Part shown: piece after piece, positions 25,246 through 33,467 of the stretch | Position numbering within the stretch: the first letter of the stretch is position 1 | Layout: every line of letters starts with the position of its first letter | NCBI RefSeq assembly: GCF_026130545.1 | Contig: NZ_JAMOIM010000011.1 | Location: 124,001 to 188,000, forward strand | Direction: 5' to 3' | Origin: Lichenifustis flavocetrariae | GTDB lineage: Bacteria > Pseudomonadota > Alphaproteobacteria > Rhizobiales > Beijerinckiaceae | DNA length: 64,000 bases | Translations under genes and position numbers: made by a program | Notes under the pieces: model-generated | The model's database searches: none | Told to the model about the DNA's origin: nothing | Seen by the model: the letters and a program-made list of their open reading frames with translations, nothing else

Positions 25246-26648
25246 ACGGCGCCCGCGATCGCGCCTTCTCGGATTGGGTGCGGCGCGGTCAGTCGGCCAA
25301 GGTCCTGCACGAGCTGGGGCGGCGCCATCACCTCGCGCGACTCAAGCGCTCCGGTTCCGAGCTCGTCGGCCCATGCCCTACCTGCGGCGGCGACGATCGC
25401 TTTGGCGTGCATCCTGGTCGCAACGTCTGGAACTGCCGGCGCTGTGCGATCGGCGGCGACGCGATCACCCTCGTGCAGCACCTCGATGGTGTCGACTTCC
25501 TGCGCGCCGTCGAGATCCTGCTCGACGAGGCGCCCCCTCCGGAGGCTTCCCCGACCGGCAAAGCCGGCCGGGGGCCCAAGCCTCCTTCGCCCGGCCACAC
25601 GCCCGGCGAGAGCGATGCCGATCGCCGCGCCCGCGAGGACCGGCATCGCGCTCTCGCGCTCGCGCTCGCGACTGAAGACGCCAAGCGTACCGCCGTCCAG
25701 GCCGACTTTCGCCGGAAGGAACGCGAGCGGGCGCATGATATCTGGCAGCGCGGTCGCACGATCGTCGCCTCGGAAGCCGAGTCCTATCTGCGCCTGCGCG
25801 GCCTCGCCGTGCCGCCCGGCGCCCGTCTGCGCGCCACACTGAACCTCGCGCTCTGGGATGCGCCGCCACCGAACGGAAAGGTCGTGCATCGCGGCCCCGC
25901 CATGCTGGCCGGCATCGAGGGACCGGACGGCCACTTCTCAGGCGTTCACATCACGTGGATCGACTTGAGCCAGGTCAATGGCAAGGCGCTCGTGCTTGAC
26001 GGATCGACCGGCGAGTTCGTGCCGGCCAAGAAGATCCGCGGCTCGAAGAAAGGCGGCTCGATCCTTTTGGGCCGCCCGCTGAACGGATTGCCGGCACGGG
26101 TGCTGTTCATCGGCGAGGGTATCGAAACGGTGCTCTCGATCCGTGAAGCCTTGCTGGCGGCCGAGTCACAGGTCCTGCAGATCGCGGAGTTCCGCTCGGC
26201 GGTCGACCTCGGCAACCTTGCCGGCAAGGCCGAGGATCGCGTGCCGCATCCGACGCGGACGATCGTCGACAAGCGCGGCCGCATCCGTCGCGAAATGGTT
26301 GCAGGGCCGACACCCCGCCTCGACACCGATCCCGTCGTCGCGATTGGAGCCAATGTCGAGGACATCGTTCTCATCGGCGACGGCGACAGCGAACCGTTCG
26401 CGACCCGCCTCGCGCTTGAGCGTGCGGCCGCTCGCTTCGCGGACGCCTATCCGTACGTCACGGTCAAACTCGCGATGGCGCCCGAAGGCGCCGACTTCAA
26501 CGACCTCTGGCGAGCGAAGGAGGGTTGGACTCCCGATCGACTGTGTCGGCCAGAGAATCCTCCGGAGGAGGCACCTGCCGTCCGGGCCATCACCGTACCG
26601 GCGCAGGCGTCCCTTGCCGACCATGGGGCTCTGTCGTGCCCCGTCTAA
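25242..26648 (+). CDS. Phage DNA primase (CHC2 zinc finger plus Toprim)
   Basis: 468 residues. A CHC2-type zinc finger lies near residues 45-70 (GPCPTCGGDDRFGVHP ... WNCRRCAIGGDA). The Toprim core follows with VLFIGEGIETVLSI (glutamate) and VLIGDGDSEPFA (DxD), and EGADFNDLW near its end. It would make RNA primers for phage replication, paired with the SF3 helicase two genes downstream. The region between zinc finger and Toprim is a charged helix. The next gene starts within its last codons. Confidence 0.82.
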   Translation: MNGARDRAFSDWVRRGQSAKVLHELGRRHHLARLKRSGSELVGPCPTCGGDDRFGVHPGRNVWNCRRCAIGGDAITLVQHLDGVDFLRAVEILLDEAPPPEASPTGKAGRGPKPPSPGHTPGESDADRRAREDRHRALALALATEDAKRTAVQADFRRKERERAHDIWQRGRTIVASEAESYLRLRGLAVPPGARLRATLNLALWDAPPPNGKVVHRGPAMLAGIEGPDGHFSGVHITWIDLSQVNGKALVLDGSTGEFVPAKKIRGSKKGGSILLGRPLNGLPARVLFIGEGIETVLSIREALLAAESQVLQIAEFRSAVDLGNLAGKAEDRVPHPTRTIVDKRGRIRREMVAGPTPRLDTDPVVAIGANVEDIVLIGDGDSEPFATRLALERAAARFADAYPYVTVKLAMAPEGADFNDLWRAKEGWTPDRLCRPENPPEEAPAVRAITVPAQASLADHGALSCPV

Positions 26649-26998
26649 ACGCGTCATCCCAGGTTAGCCGCGGCCGGGACTGCCTGGAATGTGGCGCCGC
26701 CTATCAGACCGACAAGCAAACGAGCCAGTTCTGCTCGGCCGCGTGCCGGCGCGCCTACAACAACCGACGCCAGACGCGTGGCGCCGAGCTCTATGACCTG
26801 TTCATGGCGCATCGCTTCGATCGCTCTGCAGCACGCGCCTTGCGCGTACTCAGCATGCTCAACCGGCTCGCCTCGATGTATCGCGAAGAGGACCGAAGGG
26901 AGCGTGGCAGCCGCCGCTCGTGGACGCCGCCCGAGGTCGTCGCCGAGCGCGCTCCGCATCTGAGAGCAATCGTGCTGCTCAAGCGAGGCGCGCGATGA
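26636..26998 (+). CDS. Zinc-finger protein of the replication operon
   Basis: 120 residues from the GTG at 26636, which overlaps the primase stop by 13 bases. The N-terminal C-x2-C...C-x3-C knuckle (DCLECGAAYQTDKQTSQFCS AACRRAYNNRR) resembles the RNA/DNA-binding zinc knuckle of DUF2116-like proteins; the rest is helical and basic. Coupled to the helicase gene (ATGA). A replication accessory role is inferred from position. Confidence 0.6.
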   Translation: MPRLNASSQVSRGRDCLECGAAYQTDKQTSQFCSAACRRAYNNRRQTRGAELYDLFMAHRFDRSAARALRVLSMLNRLASMYREEDRRERGSRRSWTPPEVVAERAPHLRAIVLLKRGAR

Positions 26999-28692
26999 GC
27001 GACGAGATCGTCAAACGCGTCGCCGGCGCCGAAGTGTTGCAGTTCCCGCGCGGCAAGGTTCCGGCCGAGACGCAAGCGAATGCTCCCAACGCCTCGGCCA
27101 GCGCCGCAGATCGCCTTTCTCGCGGAACGGATCCTATGGATCGGGCTTTCGGGGAAGCGGGGCATGGCGGCGGCGCAGGAGGCGACGGCGCGTCCCGCGA
27201 TCGTGAGCTTGGCTTCCTGGCGCTGACGGACCTCGGCAATGCCGAGCGGTTCCACCGCCGCTACAGCGGCCAGCTGCTCTTCTGCCGCGCCATCGGCTGG
27301 CTCGCTTGGGATGGGCGGCGGTGGCAGCGCGACGGTGCCGACGAGCGCGTCGGCTTGGCCGAGCACGCCACGGTGCGGGCGATCCAGGACGAAGCCAAGA
27401 CCATTCGGGGCAGCGCCGACGATTTCGTCGTGGCCGATGCGAGCCGATCGAAGCCGCCCGTCTGGTACTCGGACAAGGTCGCGGCCTGGGGTCGGGCATC
27501 CGAGAACGCCAGCCGCATGGGCGTGATTTCTAAGCGCGCGGCCGCCATGTTCGCGATTCCGGTCACGCAGCTCGACCGCGACCCGATGCGGATCAATGTC
27601 CTCAACGGCACGCTGCTCGTGCGCAAATCAGACGACGATCCCTATGTCGTTCTGTCGCCACACGATCCGGCTGACCTCATCACGAAACTCGCGCCCGTGA
27701 CCTTCGACCGGGAGGCTGACTGCCCGAGGTTCGACGCTTTTCTCCTGCGGGTGCAGCCCGATGACACCGCGCGGCACTTCCTCGCGCAATGGGGTGGCTT
27801 GTCGCTCACCGGCGACGTCGGCGTGCAGAAGATGACCTTCCACTATGGCAAAGGGAGAAACGGCAAGGGCGTCTGGGTCAATACCGTGTCCTTCGTGGCC
27901 GGCGACTATTCGGACTCGATCCCGATCGAGAGTTTTCTGGACAGCGGCCGCGCCCGCGCCGGCGGTCAGGCGACGCCCGACATCGCCGGCCTGCCCGGCG
28001 TCCGCATGCTCACGACCTCGGAGCCAAAGAAAGGCGCGCAGCTCGACGAAGCCTTCGTGAAGCTCTTTACGGGTGGCGACAAGCTCAAGGCGCGCCACCT
28101 CAACAAGGACTATTTCGAGTTCTTCCCCCAAGCCAAGCTGACCATGCAGGGCAACTACCGGCCGAAGATCAGCGGCACCGATGAAGGCATCTGGGGTCGT
28201 ATGATCCTCGTGCCCTGGCCGGTCTTCATTCCCGAAGGCGAGCGCAACCCGCAACTGGTCGAAGAGCTGAAGCGGGAGGCCTCGGGGATCCTTAACCGGC
28301 TGCTCGACGGCCTGTGTGCTTGGCTCGACCGCGGCCTGCTCATCCCGGCCGCAGTCTCGGCCGCGACAGAGGCCTATCGGTCCGACAGCGATCCGCTCGG
28401 CCGCTTCCTCGAATTCTGCACCCGACCCGAGATCGGCAAGCGGGTGCAGGCCGCCGACATGCACGCTGTCTTCGTGGCCTGGGCGAAGCTCAACGGCGAA
28501 ACGGAATACACGCCGAAAGGGCTCGGCTCGGCGCTGCGCGAACGTGGCTTCGCCGAGAAGAAGTCGAGCGTGCAGTACTGGCTCGACATCGTGCTGACCA
28601 AGGGCGTTTCGGACTTCCTCGATGCGAGCGGCAAACCGCTCCATGGCGCTGCGGACTCTCCAGAAGCGGCGAGAGAGGAAGACAGATCCTGA
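26995..28692 (+). CDS. Phage/plasmid replication helicase, D5/P4 SF3 type
   Basis: 565 residues. The first ~90 residues are low complexity. The central part has the D5_N-like domain (RINVLNGTLLVR ... LAPVTFDREADCP), then an SF3-type ATPase with Walker A FHYGKGRNGKGVWVN, motif B region MLTTSEPKKGAQLDE and motif C LTMQGNYRPKI. A winged-helix tail (SALRERGFAEKKSS) matches the poxvirus D5/P4 alpha family. It unwinds DNA at the origin; the primase activity is supplied by the separate upstream CHC2/Toprim protein. The candidate origin repeats begin directly after its stop. Confidence 0.85.
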   Translation: MSDEIVKRVAGAEVLQFPRGKVPAETQANAPNASASAADRLSRGTDPMDRAFGEAGHGGGAGGDGASRDRELGFLALTDLGNAERFHRRYSGQLLFCRAIGWLAWDGRRWQRDGADERVGLAEHATVRAIQDEAKTIRGSADDFVVADASRSKPPVWYSDKVAAWGRASENASRMGVISKRAAAMFAIPVTQLDRDPMRINVLNGTLLVRKSDDDPYVVLSPHDPADLITKLAPVTFDREADCPRFDAFLLRVQPDDTARHFLAQWGGLSLTGDVGVQKMTFHYGKGRNGKGVWVNTVSFVAGDYSDSIPIESFLDSGRARAGGQATPDIAGLPGVRMLTTSEPKKGAQLDEAFVKLFTGGDKLKARHLNKDYFEFFPQAKLTMQGNYRPKISGTDEGIWGRMILVPWPVFIPEGERNPQLVEELKREASGILNRLLDGLCAWLDRGLLIPAAVSAATEAYRSDSDPLGRFLEFCTRPEIGKRVQAADMHAVFVAWAKLNGETEYTPKGLGSALRERGFAEKKSSVQYWLDIVLTKGVSDFLDASGKPLHGAADSPEAAREEDRS

Positions 28693-28698
28693 CGTGAT

Positions 28699-28942
28699 CC
28701 TCCCAAGCTCCCAAAACCGGGAGCATCACAAGCAGGCTAAGTCGTTGAAAACAGGAGCATTGGGAGGATTGGGGAGGATCGGGAGGGTTTTACGCACGTC
28801 CATGTAGAGATCGGGAATCAAGAGAAGAAGCACCATAAGCGAAAGCCAACAAAAACCTCCCAATCCTCCCAGAAGCTCCCAAGAGAAATCTTATCAAGGG
28901 CTTAGTGGTTGGGAGGATCATCAAAAAATGGGAGGATGGGAG
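28699..28942. repeat. GGGAGGA/TCCTCCC repeat cluster, candidate origin
   Basis: About ten copies of a GGGAGGA-like heptamer in both orientations between the helicase and the NusG-like gene. They form tight groups: three direct copies about 10 bases apart at 28762-28786, inverted copies at 28856-28880, and two direct copies at 28930-28942. The block at 28856-28871 is complementary to 28761-28777 apart from one extra G, so a long stem can also form. Helical-turn spacing next to the replication helicase suits origin iterons. An RNA-level role is also possible, because GGGAGG resembles a ribosome-binding site. Confidence 0.55.
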
Positions 28943-28966
28943 GATAAACAAGAAAAGGCTTCAGCC

Positions 28967-29494
28967 ATGCTTTTAGGCTGCGATTTGGATTGGTTTGCTG
29001 TCGTTACGATTCCACAAAACGAGATCAGGGCGCGAGACAACTTGGCACGGCGAAAGGTCGACTGCTTCGTGCCGACCTACAGCAAGGTCGTTCGACAGAG
29101 GGGCCGCAAGCGGTTCGTCGAGCGCAGGCTTTTCCCCGGCTACGTGCTGGTCGGCTTCGAACCCGGGCAGACCCGATGGGACATCGTGCGGGACGCCGGC
29201 GGCGTGTTCGCCATCGTGGCCGCGGCGGGCCGGCCGCTGCGCATTCCGAGCGACCACATCGGCACCCTCATGGTCGGAGCCATGCTCGGGCGCTTCGACG
29301 TCGAGCAGCATCGCCTCGGCGCGAAAGTCACCATGCGGTTGCCCTCGGTCGCAGGAAATCCGATCAAGCGCTTCGGCCGTATCGTTTCGCTTGTGGAAAA
29401 AGGCGACCACCCCGGCGTGAGCGTGCTCTGGGGCGGCCACGGACCGGAGTCGTTTTCGACAGTGCCTCTTGACGCGCTCGAATTGGCCGCTTAG
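28967..29494 (+). CDS. NusG/RfaH-like transcription factor (candidate phage antiterminator)
   Basis: 175 residues from the ATG at 28967; an ATG at 28928 lies inside the repeat cluster and is less likely. The NGN fold is clear: DWFAVVTIPQNEIRARDNL, CFVPTYSKVV, RRLFPGYVLVGFEPG and WDIVRDAGGVFAIV. The C-terminal part is KOW-like but weakly conserved. A specialised NusG paralogue at the junction of early and late genes could load on RNA polymerase and carry it through the terminator at 29611. No other antiterminator is visible, so this is a reasonable but unproven assignment. Confidence 0.75.
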   Translation: MLLGCDLDWFAVVTIPQNEIRARDNLARRKVDCFVPTYSKVVRQRGRKRFVERRLFPGYVLVGFEPGQTRWDIVRDAGGVFAIVAAAGRPLRIPSDHIGTLMVGAMLGRFDVEQHRLGAKVTMRLPSVAGNPIKRFGRIVSLVEKGDHPGVSVLWGGHGPESFSTVPLDALELAA

Positions 29495-29610
29495 AGGAGA
29501 ATCACAGGACGAGCGGGATTTTAGTGTCCATGCGCCACGTGCGCCACAGGACGTTAGCCCGCCCCAGGCCGAGCAGATCGCTCAGTCCGCGATGGTGATC
29601 TATGGCGCGA

Positions 29611-29644
29611 GGCCCGGTGCGAAAGCATGCGGGCCTTTTTCTTT
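29611..29644 (+). terminator. Rho-independent terminator
   Basis: GGCCCGGTGC, tetraloop GAAA, then GCATGCGGGCC and a TTTTTCTTT tract. The GNRA loop and T run make this the most convincing terminator of the window. It lies after the NusG-like gene and before the late packaging genes. Confidence 0.75.
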
Positions 29645-29680
29645 GCTTATCGGTCGGGTGCCGAGCGGGAGCGTGCCGTC

Positions 29681-29974
29681 ATGTTCGAGAAGATCGTCGC
29701 GTTCATGGAAGCGCTTGCGCACGACACCCGCGCCCATCGCGCGGACTTCGCGCAACTCAAGCAGGGACAGCAGGACATGGCAGCAACCTTGAAATCCATT
29801 CAGGACAAGCTCGCGACACAGGGCACGCAGATCGACCAGCTCGCGGCCACGAAGGCGCTGAACGAGCAGGCCGACCTCGACGCGATCGACGCGGCGATCG
29901 AGACGAACGGCGCCAAGATCGCGGCCGCGCTCGCCTCGCAGGCCGCCGGCACGACCGAAGCCCCCGCGGCCTGA
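29681..29974 (+). CDS. Small coiled-coil phage protein
   Basis: 97 residues from the ATG at 29681. Heptad-like helices dominate (FAQLKQGQQDMAATLKSIQ ... KLATQGTQIDQLAATKAL), ending in an Ala-rich tail. Directly before the HNH endonuclease. Small coiled-coil proteins of this kind are common in tail or packaging clusters of alphaproteobacterial phages; no specific role can be given. Confidence 0.55.
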   Translation: MFEKIVAFMEALAHDTRAHRADFAQLKQGQQDMAATLKSIQDKLATQGTQIDQLAATKALNEQADLDAIDAAIETNGAKIAAALASQAAGTTEAPAA

Positions 29975-29979
29975 GCGCC

Positions 29980-30345
29980 ATGCCGGTTGCGCCCCTGACG
30001 CTGCGGCCTCGATCCGCGCGGCTCGGGCGCACGGCCAATCAGGATTACGAGGCGCGCCGGCGCAAGATGCCCTGGCGCGCTTGGTACAAGACGCCGGAAT
30101 GGCGGGCGATCCGGCGGCAGCAGCTCAACGCCGAACCGCTCTGCCGGATGTGCGCCGCCGACCAACCATCGCGCGTGACGGCCGCCACCGTTTGCGACCA
30201 CGTCCGACCACATCGGGGCGACCGCGCGCGGTTCTTCGCCGGCCCGTTTCAATCCCTGTGCGAGACCTGCCACAGCGCCCGAAAGCAGCGGATCGAACGA
30301 TCGCGGGCGTCTCAGAGCGCCTGCGCCGAAGGCGAAGCTCCCTGA
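29980..30345 (+). CDS. HNH endonuclease, packaging type
   Basis: 121 residues from the ATG at 29980. Zinc cysteines (LCRMCAAD ... LCETCHSARK) frame the beta-beta-alpha metal core CDHVRPHRGD...FQSLCETCH, with W-x-A-W-Y-K-T-P-E-W-R upstream as in phage HNH proteins. HNH endonucleases next to P27-type terminases are needed for cos cleavage in HK97-like phages. Overlaps the methyltransferase start by one base (TGATG). Confidence 0.82.
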   Translation: MPVAPLTLRPRSARLGRTANQDYEARRRKMPWRAWYKTPEWRAIRRQQLNAEPLCRMCAADQPSRVTAATVCDHVRPHRGDRARFFAGPFQSLCETCHSARKQRIERSRASQSACAEGEAP

Positions 30346-31193
30346 TGACCTTGAATGTCCCGCTCCTTCCGGAATGTTGTGACGATCTGGTGTCGCCGCC
30401 GACACATCTCTTCGATCACTTCTTCGATGAGCCGCCGGAGAAGCCGATCACGCAGCCCGGCGACGTCTGGACGCTCGGCCAGCATCGCGTCGTATGCGGT
30501 GACGCCACCCAGGCTGATGTCGTGGGGAAGGCGCTCAAGGGCGTGCGGCCGCATCTGATGGTGACCGATCCTCCCTATGGCGTGAACTATGACCCCGAGT
30601 GGCGAAGCAGCGTGATCGACGCGGCAAGCGGTCGGACCAAGGCTGGTCGCGCACTCGGCAAGGTCAAAAACGACGACCGTGCCGATTGGCGGCAGGCCTG
30701 GTCGCTGTTTCCGGGCGATGTCGCCTACGTGTGGCACAGCGCGCTCTACAGTGACCTCGTTCGCACGAGCCTCGAAGCGAGTGGGTTCGAGGTTCGCTCC
30801 CAGATCATCTGGGACAAGGGCCGCATGGTCATCTCGCGAGGCCACTATCATTGGCGTCACGAGCCCTGCTGGTACGTCGTTCGCAAGGGTCGCACGGCGC
30901 ATTGGTCGGGTGATCGCAAGCAGTGCACGATCTGGCCGATCATGCATCTGAAGAGTGCGTCGGGACACGGCACGCAAAAGCCAGTCGAGGCGATGCGCCG
31001 GCCGATGGAGAACAACTCGCAGCCGGGCGATGTCGTCTACGATCCGTTCGTCGGGTCGGGAACGACCATCATCGCGGCTCAGTCCTTAGGACGCGTCTGC
31101 CACGCGGTCGAGCTCGACCCGGCCTATGTCGACCTCGCGGTCCGGCGGTGGGAACGGATGACGGGCCGGCTCGCCTCGCGGTCGGCCAGCTAG
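30345..31193 (+). CDS. DNA methyltransferase (beta class, N6-adenine/N4-cytosine)
   Basis: 282 residues. The catalytic motif VTDPPYGVNYD (DPPY, 75-78) comes before the AdoMet-binding DPFVGSGTT (about 231-239), the motif order of the beta class. The target-recognition region lies between them. No restriction enzyme is adjacent, so it is an orphan enzyme, likely for self-modification against host restriction. HGTQKPVEAM is the usual motif X-like segment before the AdoMet site. Confidence 0.88.
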   Translation: MTLNVPLLPECCDDLVSPPTHLFDHFFDEPPEKPITQPGDVWTLGQHRVVCGDATQADVVGKALKGVRPHLMVTDPPYGVNYDPEWRSSVIDAASGRTKAGRALGKVKNDDRADWRQAWSLFPGDVAYVWHSALYSDLVRTSLEASGFEVRSQIIWDKGRMVISRGHYHWRHEPCWYVVRKGRTAHWSGDRKQCTIWPIMHLKSASGHGTQKPVEAMRRPMENNSQPGDVVYDPFVGSGTTIIAAQSLGRVCHAVELDPAYVDLAVRRWERMTGRLASRSAS

Positions 31194-31232
31194 CCCGGGG
31201 GGGGCGGGTCGGAACTCAGGGGCTCTGCCCCC

Positions 31233-31246
31233 GGGGACCGGTCCCC
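31233..31246. repeat. GC palindrome between methyltransferase and terminase
   Basis: GGGGACC-GGTCCCC is a perfect 14-base palindrome inside a G/C-homopolymer-rich 108-base gap, with a further GGGGCTCTGCCCC just before it. It may be a processing or termination hairpin, or part of the cos region, which often sits just upstream of the small terminase gene. Confidence 0.4.
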
Positions 31247-31301
31247 CAAGCCCCCGAAAATGGCCGCGAAATTCTGACACTTCTTTTTTGTGCTGGGGCT
31301 T

Positions 31302-31853
31302 ATGGGCCGAACGCCTAAATCGCCGATCGAGAAGCGCCTCACCGGAGCCGGCAAGCGCCGGGTGCGTCCGGCCGCGCCGCCGCCGGCGTCCGTCCTGAGC
31401 GGCTTCGCGCCGCCGCCGTGGCTCATCAGCAAAGCAGCGCTCGGCGTCTGGCATCGCGTCACGCCTGAGCTGCGCCGCCTCAACATCCTGAGCACGAGCG
31501 ACGCCGATGTCTTCGGCCGGTACTGCCAACACTTCGCCGAGTGGATCGAGGCCGCCGACACAATCAAGCGCGAGGGCTCGACCGTGCTGGTCAAGATGAC
31601 GAACAGCGACGAACGCATGCCGCGGCTGCATCCGGCCGTGCGCGTTCGCGATCTCGCCGAAAAGCACCTCATCGATATCGAGGACCGATTTGGCGGCTCG
31701 CCGCTGGCGCGTTACCGGCTGATCGCGCAGCAGGCCGCCCATCCCGGCGCTTGGGGCGATCTCTTTGCCCAGAAGTCCGATTCCGCGGCCGAGCCGGCCG
31801 CCGCCTCTGCCCCCTCGCCGATTGGCATGCTGCAGCGGGCGGCGCTCAACTGA
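31302..31853 (+). CDS. Terminase small subunit, P27 family
   Basis: 183 residues from the ATG at 31302 (a TTG at 31290 adds four residues). MGRTPKSPIEKRLTGAGKR at the start and the helical centre (VWHRVTPELRRLNILSTSDA ... FGRYCQHFAEWIEAA) match the phage P27 small terminase family. It recognises the packaging site and regulates the large subunit, whose start overlaps its stop (TGATG). Confidence 0.82.
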   Translation: MGRTPKSPIEKRLTGAGKRRVRPAAPPPASVLSGFAPPPWLISKAALGVWHRVTPELRRLNILSTSDADVFGRYCQHFAEWIEAADTIKREGSTVLVKMTNSDERMPRLHPAVRVRDLAEKHLIDIEDRFGGSPLARYRLIAQQAAHPGAWGDLFAQKSDSAAEPAAASAPSPIGMLQRAALN

Positions 31854-33457
31854 TGCTGGCTGCCGAAAGCGTCCCGGCGCCGCCGCCTGCATCGGTTCGG
31901 GAGGCTTATTGGTTCGACGCCGCCGCGGCCGAAGCGGCGGCGGCGTTCTTCCCGACTTACCTTTGCTTCACGAAGGATCGATGGGCCGGCAAGCCCTTCC
32001 ACCTCGAGCCGTGGGAGGCCGACAACATCATTCGGCCGGCGTTCGGCTGGAAGCGGTCGAACGGCACCCGTCGCTACAGGCGCGTGATCGTCTTCGTGCC
32101 ACGCAAAAACGGGAAGACGGAATTGGCCGCGGGGGTGGGTCTCCTGCTGCTGCTCGGCGACGGCGTCTATGGGCCGGAGGTCTATTCGATCGCCAAGGAC
32201 GAAGACCAAGCGTCCATCGTGGTCGACAAGGCCGCCGCGATGGTTCGGATGCGCCCCGAGCTGCGCAAGCATCTCACAGCCCTGAAATCGTCGATCTTCT
32301 GCGCCGAGCTGCAGGGCGTGTTCAAGCCGCTCACCGGCAATGCCGAGGGCAAGCACGGCCTCAACGCATCCGGCCTCGTCGGCGATGAGGTGCACGAATG
32401 GCGCGACGGCCGCCTCTACACCGTCGTGCATCAATCCGAGGCCGCCCGCGAGCAGCCGCTCGAATTCCTGATCTCGACGGCGGGCATCCGAAACCGCGGT
32501 TACGGGTGGGAGCTATGGGAGGAAGCGCTGAAGATCCTCGACGGCTCGATCGATGATCCCGAAACGCTGGTCGTGATCTACGCTGCCGATCCGGGCGACG
32601 ACTGGACCGCCGAAGAGACGTGGCGCAAGGCCAATCCCAATCTCGGCGTGAGCGTAACGCTCGATTATCTCCGCGCCGAATGCCGGTCGGCGATGCGTAA
32701 TCCGCGCCTCGAAAACGACTTCCGCCGCTATCACCTCAATCAATGGACCGCTCAGGCGGTGCGTTGGATTCCGATCGACGCGTGGGAGCGGTGCCGCCGT
32801 CGCGACTGGCGCGACGAAGCCGCGCTCGTCGGCAGGCGCTGCCTCGTCGGCGTCGACCTGTCCTCGAACCGGGATATCACGGCTGTCTGCCTCTACTTCC
32901 CGCCGGCGATCGACGGTGGCGCCGCGGACGTGCTCTGGCGCTACTTCGTGCCTGCCGACACGATCGAGGACAGGGTGCGCACGACGCGTGTGCCCTATGA
33001 CCTCTGGGTGCAGGAGGGCGCGCTGATCGCGACGCCAGGCAATATCACGGACTATGAGTTCGTGATCGCCCGGGTTCTCGACGACGCCGCGGTCTTTGAC
33101 ATCGCCGGGCTCGGCATCGACCGCTGGAATTCGTCACATTTCTCGACGCGTCTCGCCGACCAGGGCTTTCCGGCCGAGAAGATCGTGCTCGTCGGCCAGG
33201 GTTACGCGTCTCTGTCGGAACCCGCCAAGGTCTTCGAACGCCTCGTCTTCGCCGGCCTGTTCGACCACGGCGGGCACCCGGTGTCGCGGTGGATGGCAGA
33301 GAACGTGGCGATCACGACCGATCCGGCCGGCAACATCAAGCCGGCGAAGGACAAGAGCTCGGAGAAGATCGACGGCATCGCGGCCGCCATCGACGCCATC
33401 TTCGTCGACCTCAATGGCGCGGACGATCCCTTCGACGCCTCTGCAATGATCATCTGA
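31853..33457 (+). CDS. Terminase large subunit
   Basis: 534 residues. The ATPase has the adapted Walker A VFVPRKNGKTE (84-89 RKNGKT) and an acidic Walker B region (GLVGDEVHEW). The C-terminal nuclease domain begins CLVGVDLSSNRDITAVCLYF with the RuvC-like aspartate. This is the YmfN/HK97-type large terminase that pumps and cuts DNA at the portal. Coupled to the small subunit upstream. Confidence 0.92.
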   Translation: MLAAESVPAPPPASVREAYWFDAAAAEAAAAFFPTYLCFTKDRWAGKPFHLEPWEADNIIRPAFGWKRSNGTRRYRRVIVFVPRKNGKTELAAGVGLLLLLGDGVYGPEVYSIAKDEDQASIVVDKAAAMVRMRPELRKHLTALKSSIFCAELQGVFKPLTGNAEGKHGLNASGLVGDEVHEWRDGRLYTVVHQSEAAREQPLEFLISTAGIRNRGYGWELWEEALKILDGSIDDPETLVVIYAADPGDDWTAEETWRKANPNLGVSVTLDYLRAECRSAMRNPRLENDFRRYHLNQWTAQAVRWIPIDAWERCRRRDWRDEAALVGRRCLVGVDLSSNRDITAVCLYFPPAIDGGAADVLWRYFVPADTIEDRVRTTRVPYDLWVQEGALIATPGNITDYEFVIARVLDDAAVFDIAGLGIDRWNSSHFSTRLADQGFPAEKIVLVGQGYASLSEPAKVFERLVFAGLFDHGGHPVSRWMAENVAITTDPAGNIKPAKDKSSEKIDGIAAAIDAIFVDLNGADDPFDASAMII

Positions 33458-33467
33458 GGCCATCATC

